From positions 62,001-126,000 of the forward strand of contig JAOTOM010004038.1 in assembly GCA_034440615.1 (NCBI GenBank): a DNA stretch of 64,000 nt, read 5' to 3'. Positions 12,510-24,706 of this stretch are shown piece after piece. Numbering within the stretch: the stretch's first letter is position 1; every line of letters begins with the position of its first letter. The notes under the pieces were generated by a model. That model did no database searches, had not been told where the DNA came from, and worked only from the letters and a program-made list of their open reading frames with translations. The translations under genes and the position numbers were made by a program. The DNA is from Ashinkailepas kermadecensis. Lineage: Eukaryota; Arthropoda; Thecostraca; Neolepadidae.

Positions 12510-12569
12510 GGGCGCTGCATGACCGACGAAGTTAATTCGCCCCTAAACTCCAACAACGAACCAACCAAT
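12510..12569 (+). repeat. I-like LINE 3' tail
   Basis: The element ends with GGGCGCTGCATGACCGACGA, then an AATTCGCCCCTAAAC-type stretch, then repeats of AACCAACC. Short related tails without the rest of the element occur at 59690-59750 and 61135-61194, which supports this as the 3' recognition end used for retroposition. Confidence 0.65.
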
Positions 12570-12977
12570 TCCAAGCAATCCGGCAATTAGCATGGAACCC
12601 TGATGGTTTTGCACATTGCGGAACTTGACATTCCACCCTTTGGACATTTTGTCGCACCTCAGTGTTCTTGGTTGCTGGGCATGACGACTATCGGACATTC
12701 ACATCGTACTCCATTTTAAAACACACAAATACAACGTGGAAGGTCGGCTCTAAACTTAGTGCCCCAAGTATGAAAAATATAGCATTTGTGGAAATTGATC
12801 TTTGTACACATTCAAAGTATGTTTACATCTGCGTGGCGTCTATGGCAATCCAATCTGCAACGTAGGTGCTTGCTGTCTGTCTGGGGAGTGGCGCTGCGAT
12901 CGCGGGCATGGTGCTGCTGCTGATAGGTCGCGTCTCCCGTGCACTCTCCATGCGATCAAAGGTCGACTAAAATTGAC

Positions 12978-14040
12978 GATGTCCTTACCTCGGATAGATG
13001 AAGCACATGATCAACCCGGACCGAACAAAACATTTTGTAAATGCTTTCTTCTTATAAATATCCAACATGGCCGTCCGCTCTTCATGACATTTTGCGATTT
13101 TGTGTTTTCCGGGTAGCACTGATTTCGTGTAAGCTTTCTTCCATTGCAAGGCTACACGAGGTAGAATAATGGCATTCGGACATATGATTGGAAAACGTTT
13201 TTCTAAGAAAAAAACGTTCACACCATTTCAATTTAAGTCTTACGGTTTCCCTTAAAAACCGTCACGAATTTCAAGGTAACTAGTTACCGATATGTCACCT
13301 ATGGGTTTATTTACGCGTAGAGATGCAATTGTACTCCGGAACAGCTGATATGCATTGAAGAACATCAAACTTGGAAACAACGCAACCAGACCCTATTAAG
13401 TCAGGTTATATTACCTACTTATTGAATCTGGCGCGGTAGGAAGGTACATGAGGATCACTATGTAATCACTATTACAAACATCAGGATCATTTTGTGTCAG
13501 GGATCAAGTGTCAGGCAGGTTTGTCATTGTGCTAAAGAAAAAGCATTGCGTCTCTGTGGAATGCTGATGACTATGGATTAAAGGCAAATAAAAGCCGAGG
13601 TATTTTTCTTGCCTATGTCTTCCCTCCCATCCCATCCGTACTCCGTAAATATATCCCTACTTCCCATCCTTACATAGTTCAATACTCTCCAGCCTGTTGG
13701 CGGTTCCGAGGCAGATGAAGGCGCCGCGTTGATGACGGCGGACTACGGAGGGGTTGACATCGTGGCGGAAACGATAACAGGCTTGGCAGAGCCGGAGCAG
13801 TGTACGAATCAGTTTTCGAAAACGCCTGGTGGAAAGAGGACGTGGTTAATTTTTTCCGACGTGCATAAACGCTGCAAGCAATGGTGATAGTCACTGTGTC
13901 GATCCTTATCGTCGCGATACAAAGCGAATACCGAAAAAATGTTGCTGAAGTATCGGTAAGCCCCATTGAAAACGTGAGCGATCCTCACACTACCAGGGTA
14001 TGGCTTTGTGTGCGAAATTTCCAAGTTGAATTTTTGTCGA
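12978..14040 (+). repeat. Dispersed ~1.1-kb repeat, copy A
   Basis: This region aligns in the same orientation with 59030-60040. Shared landmarks are GTCCGCTCTTCATGACATTT-like text, AAAAAGCATTGCGTCTCTGTG, GAGCCGGAGCAGTGT, CAGTTTTCGAAAACGCCTG and AAGCCCCATTGAAAACGTGA. Open frames are not conserved between copies, so it is not coding. From 12570 to 12977 nothing is recognised. Copy A keeps the empty site (13731-13743) of the insertion seen in copy B. Confidence 0.75.
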
Positions 14041-14371
14041 AATATCCTTTTTAACGTCTCGGATTTTTGGGAATTTTTTTCTTCACAATCAACGTTAGAA
14101 ATGAAAAGAATGCACCGAAGGCAAATTTTATGCAAACAAAATTCCGAACTATGGCAGGCTTAGATGAACAAAACATGCGAAAATCGACAAACATGTAAAA
14201 TTCATGTTATGGAAATGGGTGAACTCAAAATTGACTTCCCATTCAAGGAAATATGTTCCGTTGGCTGCCGGCTATCTGTACTTGCTGAGAAGTCCCTGAA
14301 ATATGCCATATTTAAAGCCCTACAAATTTCTGAATGCACGTGCAATTTCGAAATTGACTCATTAAATCGCG

Positions 14372-15201
14372 TTAACCCGCTCAAAATTGACTCCTCTTTC
14401 CAGTAAGATCCTCATACCCCGTCTCGGGGATCGATAAATGCCCCTCTCTAATCTCCAAACTAAGCATCGCATGAAAACGAAGAGGTGTCATCGGATAGCG
14501 CTCGACGAGTATGGTCCGAAACCAACCCACAAATTTACCCATTTCCCCAAAAAGTGACGTCACTAGGGTGTCTATATGATCACCACTGACATTATGTTTT
14601 TTGGCTCTGGGGGGTTAATTTCGGGGCATATTTTAAATACAAATGTATTTGGAATCAGAAAATGAAGGCGAAATCGACCATGGCCCTAAATTTCCTACTC
14701 ACCCACAAATCAAAATTTTGTAATCTTCAAAATTTTGAGTTTTCCATGTTCTTAGTTGTTCTTTTTCAATGTGTAGAGCGGACCGCAATACGTTGTTCGA
14801 AGTTAATTTTCCCTCATAAAAATGCTTACTTAGCCCGAATCTTCTATTTGGGCCCTAATAGGCAAAACTAATAAGTCGTCAAAAACAAATTAAAATAATC
14901 TGGTGCGTTTCGTTGCATCCTTAAAAACAAGCAAACGCTGATAATTTAATTCAAACATCTTTATCCGTTAAAGCGTGACGACTCGTTGAACGTTTTTGGA
15001 GGTGACCTTACTTGACCTTCAATAACTCGTTGACCATAGATGACCTGACCTCAAAATTTTCACACAACATGCCAAATTTATGCGGGAAAGGTGTGCAAAA
15101 TTGCGGCGCGCTGTGGCGCACCGTTTTTATGAACTATCCGCACAAAATCTCAGGGAGATGGGGGGGGAAGACCGCCCCGGGGCCAGACTAAAGTGGGTTA
15201 A
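14372..15201. mobile_element. TTAA-flanked MITE (piggyBac-like ends), copy A
   Basis: An 830-bp non-coding element bounded by TTAA at both ends, starting TTAACCCGCTC and ending AAGTGGGTTAA. The target TTAA and terminal CCC are features of piggyBac-type transposons. It matches 57394-58236 in reverse orientation, sharing AAAAAGTGACGTCACTAGGG, CTAATCTCCAAACTAAGCAT and a GGTCA-rich interior. No transposase is encoded. From 15202 to 15654 no feature is recognised. Confidence 0.7.
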
Positions 15202-15654
15202 ACAACATTTGCAGGTAAAACAAAATATATAAGATCAACGCAATGCGCCAGGACGAGTTCTTTCAGATGCCGTGCTAAAATCATCTGCAATTTATGATTA
15301 CAATCTCAAAAATCCAAGCTGTAAAATCCAATTTCTGGAAATCCAAGCTGTTTGCCCCGCTTTTATTACCAGATTTCATGCCCTACTAGGTGTTGCAGTC
15401 ACCAGAAATCACAGAAAACGGCCTGAAAACGTCCTGTTTAACCATCGCGCAAAAATACAACGTTAAAATATTTTACATTGTTTTCTTCGGAATTTCCGAT
15501 AATATTTTGACAGTTCCTGCGGTGCCCACGGCCCCAAACTCCATGTTCACCACAAAATTCGATTTGGGCGAACTTCGAAATCGATGTCGTTTGATGCAAT
15601 TTGGTTATCAACGCCAAATCGACGCCGTTTGATCTGATTTCATTTACCTAACAT

Positions 15655-16460
15655 ATGTACCATTGTGCAGTACAGTGTCTCATGCGAATTGTCTACATGC
15701 GCAGTGTCCAAAGAACGTGAATAATGAAGTCACATGAAGGTTGTGAAAATATGTCTCCGGACACAGCCTACGTGCACTGTGACAACTGAGTGGCATGCAA
15801 TAGGTGTTGGACTGTACGTCCACATAAATGATGCTCTGCAGGTGAAAAGAAAGCATAATTGCACTTCTTGTTGTTATGGTAGCATGGTCGAATATGGTCA
15901 GCCTGCATCGTTGTATGTTTCATGGAATTACGTACGTGTTGTGAGTAAACACCAGATGTTCTGAGGTAAAATTACGCCATTATACGGAAATAAGCTACGA
16001 CACTATGGTGATCATAACATGTTCAACCCCTGTTAATGAACCTACAAGAGATGTATTGGAGAGCTGCACATGTGTAAGTTGGAAAAAAAACAATTTCTCA
16101 TCGTCTGACGTTTATTTCGTTCTTCTGTCCCATTATTGTTATATTGTGCACTGCTCAGTGCAGTGATATGCAATAACGTGCAGTATGTAGGGAGTGCCCA
16201 AAACGTGACCAATGAAACCACAGGAAGCGTGTGAAAATGTCCATGTTTTCGGGGACACGCTATGTATACCGTGACAAAAAACGCGTGTGTTTGCATTACG
16301 ACATGGGTTTGACTGTACGTCCATGTAAATGATGCCTACAGATAGAATGAAGGCATAATTGCACTTGTTGTTGTTAGGCCAGCATGATCAGATGTTTCGA
16401 TTATTAGACCACCAGTTGTTCCGAAGTAAAATTACAGCGTCACACGCAGATAAGCAATTA
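15655..16460. repeat. Pair of diverged direct repeats (~330 bp each)
   Basis: About 15655-15990 resembles 16140-16460 in the same orientation. Both contain a TGCAGTGTCCAAA-like start, a GTGACAA segment, GACTGTACGTCCA followed by AAATGATG, and GCATAATTGCACTT followed by TTGTTGTTA. The frames in each copy differ. It is a local duplication of unknown origin. Confidence 0.6.
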
Positions 16461-17346
16461 AATGACCTATCGGTATTTGGTGACCTTGAAATTTGTACAT
16501 TATTAAGGCAAACTATAAGACGTATATCAATAAGTTTCAATTATTTCTTGTTAAGCAAACGTTTTTATATTACCATTTTTATTTCATTGTTCGATCCCCG
16601 TAGTATTGAAATGGGAGAAAACGTACTCGAAATCCGTCCGTTCCTTAAATCGCAAAATCATGAAAACCCATGGAGAACGGACGCATATATGTGATATTTA
16701 AAAGCAAAACGCATTTTGTATTTGTATGGCAGCCACATCATGCCCGTCGGTAATTCTGCTATCAAATTTGTCAATTTCAGTGGGCTAGGGGTCACATAAG
16801 GTCACGAGGTCATGGGGTCACGAGATCAAACGTGAGAACTGTCGATATTTTATCACGGGTATGTTTTCTTTCATCATTTTCTTCTCAAAGATGCATAATA
16901 TGTCGCACTTCCTCTTCATTATCGATGAGAGATATCTATCGCCAAAGATACCCTTATTGTTTCACCTCAAAATACTGCCGGAGGCTATTACCCAGAAACC
17001 GTTGGTCCGATGGGGCTAAGACATATTCAGGCGTGTTCAGAGCATACAAATATCCTGTACACTAATTTTGGTCAAATACAAATTCAGTGGCTGTAATATT
17101 GGAAAATATTTGGTCGATCTGTCGTGGAACGCACCACGTTCCATGCGTTTGGGCCCCCAATGTGATTTTTAGCGACCCCGGTTTGAATTGTTGGGGCCCC
17201 AGCGGGATCTTTATGGAGCCTTGTGCAATTTTTCCGAACCTTTTTCCGAACCGAACCTTTTCCGAGCCTGATTCTTTGGGGCTCCACAACCTCTCAGGGG
17301 GAGGGCAACTGCCCCAATGCCCCCTCCCTTCCGCATGCCATTGTTG
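16461..17346. other. Non-coding spacer with GGTCA cluster
   Basis: No gene is recognised. At 16788-16830 four GGTCA half-sites occur within 45 bases (GGGGTCACATAAGGTCACGA and on). The part 16750-16830 resembles the reverse complement of about 58870-58960. From 17130 to 17300 the text is made of GGGCCCC and GATTTTT phrases like the degenerate arrays at 29450-30460 and 38330-39690. Confidence 0.5.
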
Positions 17347-20069
17347 GCGTCGCATGCTGAGTGTCCGGTGACGATTGGTGGCTCGACATCACATGTTGAG
17401 TGTCCGGTGACGATTGGTGGCTCGACATCACATGTTGAGTGTCCGGTGACGATTGGTGGCTCGACATCACATGTTGAGTGTCCGGTGACGATTGGTGGCT
17501 CGACATCACATGTTGAGTGTCCCGTGACGACTGGTGGCTCGACATCACATGTTGAGTGTCCGGTGACGATTGGTGGCTCGACATCACATGTTGAGTGTCC
17601 GGTGACGATTGGTGGCTCGACATCACATGTTGAGTGTCCCGTGACGACTGGTGGCTCGACATCACATGTTGAGTGTCCCGTGACGATTGATGACTCGACA
17701 TCACATGTTGAGTGTCCCGTGACGATTGGTGGCTCGACATCACATGTTGAGTGTCCCGTGACGATTGGTGGCTCGACATCACATGTTGAGTGTCCGGTGA
17801 CGATTGGTGGCTCGACATCACATGTTGAGTGTCCCGTGACGATTGGTGGCTCGACATCACATGTTGAGTGTCCCGTGACGATTGGTGGCTCGACATCACA
17901 TGTTGAGTGTCCCGTGACGATTGGTGGCTCGACATCACATGTTGAGTGTCCCGTGACGACTGGTGACTCGACATCACATGTTGAGTGTCCCGTGACGATT
18001 GTGGTGTGACGATTGGTGGCTCGACATCACATGTTGAGTGTCCGGTGACGATTGGTGGCTCGACATCACATGCTGAGTGTCCGGTGACGATTGGTGGCTC
18101 GACATCACATGTTGAGTGTCCGGTGACGATTGGTGGCTCGACATCACATGTTGAGTGTCCCGTGACGATTGGTGGCTCGACATCACATGTTGAGTGTCCC
18201 GTGACGATTGGTGGCTCGACATCACATGTTGAGTGTCCGGTGACGTTGCGACATCGACATCACATGTTGAGTGTCCCGTGACGATTGGTGACTCGACATC
18301 ACATGTTGAGTGTCCCGTGACGATTGGTGGCTCGACATCACATGTTGAGTGTCCGGTGACGATTGGTGGCTCGACATCACATGTTGGGTGTCCCGTGACG
18401 ACTGGTGGCTCGACATCACATGTTGAGTGTCCCGTGACGATTGGTGGCTCGACATCACATGTTGAGTGTCCCGTGACGATTGGTGGCTCGACATCACATG
18501 TTGAGTGTCCGGTGACGATTGGTGACTCGACATCACATGTTGAGTGTCCGGTGACGATTGGTGGCTCGACATCACATGTTGAGTGTCCCGTGACGATTGG
18601 TGGCTCGACATCACATGTTGAGTGTCCCGTGACGACTGGTGGCTCGACATCACATGTTGAGTGTCCGGTGACGATTGGTGGCTCGACATCACATGTTGAG
18701 TGTCCCGTGACGATTGGTGGCTCGACATCACATGTTGAGTGTCCGGTGACGATTGGTGGCTCGAATGTGACGATTGGTGGCTCGACATCACATGTTGAGT
18801 GTCCGGTGACGATTGTGGCTCGACATCACATGTTGAGTGTGTGACGATTGGTGGCTCGACATCACATGTTGAGTGTCCGGTGACGATTGGTGACTCGACA
18901 TCACATGTTGAGTGTCCGGTGACGATTGGTGGCTCGACATCACATGTTGAGTGTCCGGTGACGATTGGTGGCTCGACATCACATGTTGAGTGTCCGGTGA
19001 CGATTGGTGGCTCGACATCACATGTTGAGTGTCCGGTGACGATTGGTGACTCGACATCACATGTTGAGTGTCCGGTGACGATTGGTGACTCGACATCACA
19101 TGTTGAGTGTCCGGTGACGATTGGTGGCTCGACATCACATGTTGAGTGTCTTGGTGACGATTGGTGACTCGACATCACATGTTGAGTGTCCCGTGACGAT
19201 TGGTGGCTCGACATCACATGTTGAGTGTCCCGTGACGATTGGTGGCTCGACATCACATGTTGAGTGTCCGGTGACGATTGGTGGCTCGACATCACATGTT
19301 GAGTGTCCGGTGACGATTGGTGACTCGACATCACATGTTGAGCGTCCGGTGACGATTGGTGACTCGACATCACATGTTGAGTGTCCGGTGACGATTGGTG
19401 GCTCGACATCACATGTTGAGTGTCCGGTGATGATTGATGACTCGACATCACATGTTGAGTGTATGGTGACGATTGGTGACTCGACATCACATGTTTAGTG
19501 TCCGGTGACGATTGATGACTCGACATCACATGTTGAGTGTCCGGTGACGATTGGTGGCTCGAATACATGTTGAGTGTCGGTGACTCGACATCACATTTTG
19601 AGTGTCCGGTGACGATTGGTGGCTCGACATCACATGTTGAGTGTCCGGTGACGATTGGTGTAATCACATGTTGAGTGTCCGGTGACTCGACATCACATTT
19701 TGAGTGTCCGGTGATGATTGATGACTCGACATCACATGTTGAGTGTCCGGTGACGATTGGTGACTCGACATCACATGTTGAGTGTCCGGTGACGATTGAT
19801 GACTCGACATCACATGTTGAGTGTCCGGTGACGATTGGTGGCTCGACATCACATGTTGAGTGTCCGGTGACGATTGGTGGCTCGACATCACATGTTGAGT
19901 GTCCGGTGATGATTGATGACTCGACATCACATGTTGAGTGTCCGGTGACGATTGGTGGCTCGACATCACATGTTGAGTGTCCGGTGACTCGACATCACAT
20001 TTTGAGTGTCCGGTGATGATTGTTGGCTCGACATCACATGTTGGGTGTCCGGTGACGATTGGTGGTTCG
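17347..20069. repeat. 39-bp minisatellite, about 70 units (2.7 kb)
   Basis: The unit is GTCCGGTGACGATTGGTGGC followed by TCGACATCACATGTTGAGT. Variation is ordered: CCGG or CCCG at one site, GGCTC or GACTC at another, GATTGG or GACTGG, with a few truncated units (for example near 18240, 18765, 18840, 19560 and 19660). Because 39 is 13 codons, both strands stay open for hundreds of codons (13-residue units with SHVECPVTIGG on plus and QHVMSSHQSSP on minus). Interruptions by partial units break the frame several times, which argues against selection for coding. Confidence 0.97.
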
Positions 20070-21714
20070 GCGCAGTTCGAGCAGCGATTTTTAAATATCA
20101 AGCGTCGCAGGCAGTGGCACGGTGACTGTTAACCATCCAAACTGTCACCAACGGTGACGTGTGTGCAATGTGTCACGACGTGTCATGATCAGGGTAGAAA
20201 CTGCTGCAATAGACCAGCCGGGGGCGCCAGGAGTAGTTATAAAGTAGGATCGGAAAAAGAAGCAACATGCCGACTTACACGACTCTAGCAAAGGCGTCTA
20301 GAACTACAGTTGTTTTTAAATAATTTTATACAGTGAGGAGCGCTATCCGCTGAAAAAATGTGTTGACCTGTGAGGGTTTGGGGGAAGGGGAGAGGGATGT
20401 GCACCCAGTTGCATGGCCAGGATTTTTATAAGGAGGATGGCCCGACCAAAAAAAATGTAATGAAACGAGGATAGATTTCAGCGCGCGCCAAAAATTAAGA
20501 ACTTCGGTGGGTGAAAATCTCAATTTCTTATTTGATCTTTTTTTTTTTGGTCACTGAGGGTGGCTGGGGGCCCGGAGCCCCAGCTTTTTTTTGCAAGTTG
20601 AAAAAAAATCCATGTGTTAAGCTTGTGGTATTGTGGCAAACCTTGAAATTATTGCAGCAGACCCAGATTGCTTTTACATCTCGCGTGTTGACTTTTACAT
20701 CTCGCGTCTCGCACTGTAAAAGGCTTACTCCCATGAAGAGTCTGTATATGGAGCGTTTTTGAGTAAAACATGTGCACTGGAGTGGTGGATGTGTTCCTCT
20801 ACCGTATCATGCCCAGGAATTTGCCACTTGTAGCCACTCAGCCAGACTTATTGAATATATATTCCGACCCAGCGAACGGATGGATATTAATTTCAGCAAT
20901 CAGCTGTGACCGAATCGGCCGCCGGTGGTGGGGATGGTATGTGGAGCAGGGGTGTCAATTTGTATGTGCTTGGGGGCACTCAATTATTGACTTGCTTGCT
21001 TGATTTGCTTGCTTACGCTAGATGTCAATGATTTTCGGCGTAGCATTGGCCATTAAAAAGGTCATATGGTACCCATAACCAACTTCATCAAGTGACACCC
21101 ACGATGGAGAGCATGGATGTAGCCACGGTTTTGAAATTGGGGGGGGGGGGGACAAACCAGGGACGCGGTATGTTTTGGCAAGATGGAGGTAAGACCCCCT
21201 CCCCAAAAAAAAATCCTCGGATTTCAGCCACTTCATTTTCAAGGTCTGGTTTTTAGGTTTACCATTGTTAAAAATGATGTTTTGGGGACAAAAAGTTCCT
21301 CCAAAATTATCAAGGTTCACTCATTAACACTGCCTAGGAACACGTAGCTATATGTCGTATGTGCTGGGCCCGATTTCACAATCACCATAGAGCAATGCTG
21401 TAATCACGTTAAACGTTGCTCTCTTGTAGTAAGTGAAGATAAAACATTGGACGATGGTTTTGTTGCACTAAATATGGACATACACCAGTGGCGTTACCGA
21501 GTTACCGAGGTTAACTTCTTGCAAAATTTTCCTGACATACATCAAGTCAGGAAACATTTTGAACAGCTCCATTGCATTTCAACTTCATTTGTGGATATAC
21601 TAAAGATATGCTATGGGATGCTATGCAAATATCAATGCAAATAATTAACAACTAATATTATTAACAAAGTAACATATTAACAAATACACAAATAATTAAT
21701 TCACAGTTTCTAAC
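20070..21714. other. Non-coding spacer, nothing recognised
   Basis: No gene motif is found on either strand. A G-run at 21130-21151 sits in a segment (ACGGTTTTGAAATTGGGGG) like the G-rich ends of small DNA elements seen elsewhere in the window, but no matching other end was found. Confidence 0.5.
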
Positions 21715-22090
21715 TTGGAAGTTAGCTTCCAAATTGGAAGTTGGCTTCCAAAAAATGGAAGTAAACTTTCAAAGTAGACCAGATAGGATTAGGAACGAAA
21801 CCAAACCAAACCTAACTTAACCTAACATAACTTAACCTAACATAACTTAACCTAACCCATCCTAATCTAACCTAACCTTCCGAAGTTAACTTCCAGTTTG
21901 TGGAAGTTAACTTTCAATTTGGCAGCTAACTTCCAAGTTTTGGAACCTGACTTCCAATTTGGACATTATGAACTTTGGAAGAAAAAAATGAACGCCTCCT
22001 ATCCGGACTGCTTTGGAAGTTCACTTCCAATTTTTGGATGTTGACTTCCAATGTGGAAAATATGAACGTTGGAAGTTGTAACCTTGGGAA
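21715..22090. repeat. Degenerate GGAAGTTAACTTCC-type array
   Basis: Variants of TTGGAAGTTAACTTCCAA recur on both sides of the pentamer tract: TTGGAAGTTAGCTTCCAAAT near 21715, GAAGTTAACTTCCAG near 21880 and TTGGAAGTTCACTTCCAAT near 22010. Each is close to an inverted repeat, so single strands could form many alternative hairpins. Confidence 0.7.
21811..21877. repeat. Pentameric CCTAA-like array
   Basis: About thirteen consecutive 5-mers are CCTAA, CTTAA, CATAA or TCTAA. The complement is a degenerate (TTAGG)n, the usual arthropod telomere repeat. A similar looser tract occurs at 60290-60340. It is interstitial and mutated, so not an active telomere end. Confidence 0.75.
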
Positions 22091-22490
22091 GATATGAACG
22101 CCTCCCTGTGAAACATGTCCCGATGTAACTCGAAAGTGAGCTTGCACACAATTTCCTCGAACGATACTCCACTGAAACGCTTTCGTTCATGCACTCCACA
22201 GAAACGCTTTCGTTCGGCGAAGGCCGTCTACCCTACGCTTCTTATGAAATATCAAAGGCCTGACTGATTCATACGTATTTCAGATTGGTGACAGACCTCT
22301 TGTTTTAAATTGAATGTGTAAATCCGAACATATATTAGCACAATAATTACGTATGACCCACGAATTTTTCCTGTCCAGTTTTAATTTTGTTTTTCTATAG
22401 GGGATAGGAGCATCGTTTTGTAAGACAATAAGATTAAAAAAGATGTTTCAGCTCTACGCATGTGAGGCACTGCCTTAACACCCCTCCAGG

Positions 22491-22725
22491 GGCCGCGGTA
22501 GCTCAGTTGGTAGAGCGTCGGACTCTTGATCGCAAGATTGTGGGTTCGAATCTCACAACCGACGGCATTTACCGAGTCCACCCGCGACCAATCGGCGTCA
22601 GAGGTTGGCGACGCAATATAACCTAGCGGTTGAATTGGAAGGAGTTTAGGGGCACATCGACTGCGTCGGTCATGCAGCGATAACCTAGCGGTTGAATGCG
22701 TCGTAAAAGAACCAAAGGCTCTTCT
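22491..22725 (+). mobile_element. tRNA-Lys-derived SINE
   Basis: The head contains a perfect A box (TAGCTCAGTTGG) and B box (GGTTCGAATCTC) for RNA polymerase III, and an anticodon-loop-like CTCTTGA, which would read CTT (Lys). The acceptor stem does not pair and the anticodon stem has mismatches, so this is a tRNA-derived retroposon, not a functional tRNA. The body repeats TAACCTAGCGGTTGAAT at 22619 and 22682. It abuts the TTAA-flanked element starting at 22728. Confidence 0.75.
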
Positions 22726-22727
22726 TC

Positions 22728-23698
22728 TTAACACGTGTCCTGGATGCCCTCTGAAAACTACGCGCACTGGAGAGGGGGGGGGGGAGCGCATTCCGCCCCC
22801 CATAAGATCTCAATTCCTATTGTAGCTAGAGTAACGAAATTCCCAGGGTAGATGTGTATTGTGGTGAGCTCTATTATGGACAAATTGCATGACCTTAGGT
22901 CAATATCTTCAAGGTCAAATTAGGTCACATGTCATATTTGGCTTGTTTTCCGTGGCTTGGCTTGACATTCTTATGGATCGCTGCGATTGTGTTTAAATGC
23001 TCCAAACTGGGCATCAATGATGTTTCGGACATAACTAATGATGCAATACAGATGATAGATCTGACATTTGACCTCAGATCACCTATATGTCAGCACTTTA
23101 TCGGGTCAGTTACCGGTTCCAATTACCGGAACCGGACCGCCGGATCGGCGGGCGGCCCGGCGCAATCGGATTCACGAAGAAAGGGCTGAAGTATATCAAT
23201 TAAGTATGGAAACGCTTAGGTTCACAATTAAAAAAACAAAGGTTTTCAGTAGGGAGTAACATGCAAAATGATATGAATCGCATGACAGTCATTTGCGTGT
23301 ATGACAACCTTCAGTTGACCAAGTTTGGTTCCATTGACTTGTCATGAACTTGACCTGACATGACCTCGGTAACCCAGCATGCTCTTGGAACAACATAGCA
23401 TAACAATATACATCAAACAAGTCGCTAATATTGCCAAGAACACTTCCCTTTCGCCGATATACGGGAAGCGAATGAGCGCTGATTTTTGTGGTCTGATGCT
23501 ACGAAATGATTTGAATTTGACGGCTCTAACTCGAAAAATTTTCGCCATATTTTCGTTTTTTTTTAGCGACGCGTCGGACATTTCTAAGCAGTGCGCAGCA
23601 AATAGTGTATATCGACCTGTAAATCTGGAGTTATTTACGAAAAATCGGAGGGGTTGGGCGGATTTCGCCCCCCCCCCCGTCTCCAGTGCGCGTGTTAA
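22728..23698. mobile_element. TTAA-flanked MITE with G/C-run ends, copy A
   Basis: A 971-bp non-coding element bounded by TTAA. The left end reads TTAACACGTGTCCTGGATG, with CACTGGAGAGG and a G run; the right end reads a C run then TCTCCAGTGCGCGTGTTAA. The ends are inverted repeats of CACGYGC...CTGGAGA type. It aligns in the same orientation with 49871-50859. The interior holds GGTCA half-sites (22880-22925) and a GC-rich palindromic piece near 23120-23160. Confidence 0.8.
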
Positions 23699-23735
23699 AT
23701 GCTTTAATGTGCAGACCGCCCATGTTCAACCATCA

Positions 23736-23830
23736 TACATTCATTCATTCATTCATTCATTCATCCATCCATCATGCGTTCATTCATCATTCATTAATTC
23801 GCCATGAACCACTTACTTAATTTATTTATT
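23736..23830. repeat. (ATTC)n microsatellite
   Basis: ATTCATTC tetranucleotide repeats, imperfect after 23765, directly follow the TTAA element. Confidence 0.8.
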
Positions 23831-23869
23831 TATTCATTCGGCATTCAGCACTCATTCACTTTTAATGTC

Positions 23870-24690
23870 TTTGATGTCGTTTTCCTGGGATACCTTTCCC
23901 ACTGTTCACGTGTGACTGGGCTGGCTTTCCTGCAGTTCCAGTGTAGCTGTATCCAAATGTGCTAGAAGGACGCAGGTGGTCCCAGGATGCTTCCGAAAGC
24001 AATGCTTACACCACTTGGGGTAAATTGTCAGACACGTTTATTGCAGGACCAGACACGGAGGAGAGGGGGGGGGGGGGTCTGGACGTGAAGCGCTTCCTGC
24101 TCGGAACGGAGTATGTTGTCTTTCGGTGACCTTTCGATGCCAGCAGCCTCAAGCCCCGGAACCCTCAAGCGGATAGCTCACACGGGTGGGCAGCCACCTC
24201 ACACGGGCAGCTACCTCAAACGCCACCTCACACGGGCAGCTGCCTCAAACAGACACGGCCCACGAGGGTTCCCCCACCTTAGTGCGGGATTTGGATGTTC
24301 TGACTGGCGGCCGTATTGCTGTTATATGGACGGCCATCCGGCAAACGCCTATCTACGTAGAACATTTAATCATTCATCGTCCAAAATTGGTCGTTAATTT
24401 GTCATTCAATCATTCCTTGATAATTCATTCCCTTATTTGTTTTGTTTTTTTTCATTTCGTCGACGTCTTTCAATTATTGGGAATGTTTTCTCCCTTTCAC
24501 ATGTAACTGGACGAACTATTTTGCAGCACCAGCATATTGTTGTACCCAAACTTGGGAGGGGGGGAGGGTGGACGTGAAGCGGTTCCTGCTTTGAGGCCAG
24601 GTCTTGTCCTTTGGTATTTTTTCAATGGAGGAACCGTTGAAACTTGAACCCTTGCACGGATAGTTGCCTCACACGGGCAGCTACCTTGTA
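23870..24690. repeat. Diverged direct repeats upstream of the duplicated locus
   Basis: About 23870-24260 and 24462-24690 share an order of phrases: a CACGTGTGACTGG-like start, a G-run, GGACGTGAAGCG followed by TTCCTGCT, and GCGGATAGCTCACACGGG or GCACGGATAGTTGCCTCACA. The phrase CACACGGGCAGCTACCT also occurs at the start of each large duplication unit, suggesting repeated local exchange here. Confidence 0.6.
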
Positions 24691-24706
24691 ATGGCACGGC
24701 GCACGG

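Larger units (their letters stand above)
6450..12569 (+). mobile_element. Decayed I-like LINE with ORF1, endonuclease, RT and RNase H remnants
   Basis: In order on the plus strand there is an ORF1-like remnant, an apurinic-type endonuclease, a reverse transcriptase, an RNase H domain, a terminal CCHC-like knuckle and a short 3' tail ending in AACGAACCAACCAATT. This order, with RNase H after RT, is that of the I group of LINEs. The coding parts are split over several frames, so the element is inactive. It carries three internal additions described separately: an imperfect inverted repeat, a 36-bp minisatellite and a nested LINE fragment bounded by a 40-bp direct repeat. The 5' boundary is uncertain; the earliest recognisable piece is ORF1 at 6450. 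Confidence 0.82.

Noticed and set aside
17347..20069. CRISPR-like array
   Set aside because: Units are contiguous 39-bp tandem repeats with no unique spacers, and the context is animal DNA.
17294..20101. Several open frames of 100-480 codons on both strands
   Set aside because: All lie in the 39-bp minisatellite; a period divisible by three gives open frames on both strands without selection, and partial units shift the frame repeatedly.
22491..22566. Functional tRNA-Lys gene
   Set aside because: Acceptor stem does not pair and the anticodon stem is mismatched; a repeat body follows, so it is a SINE head.
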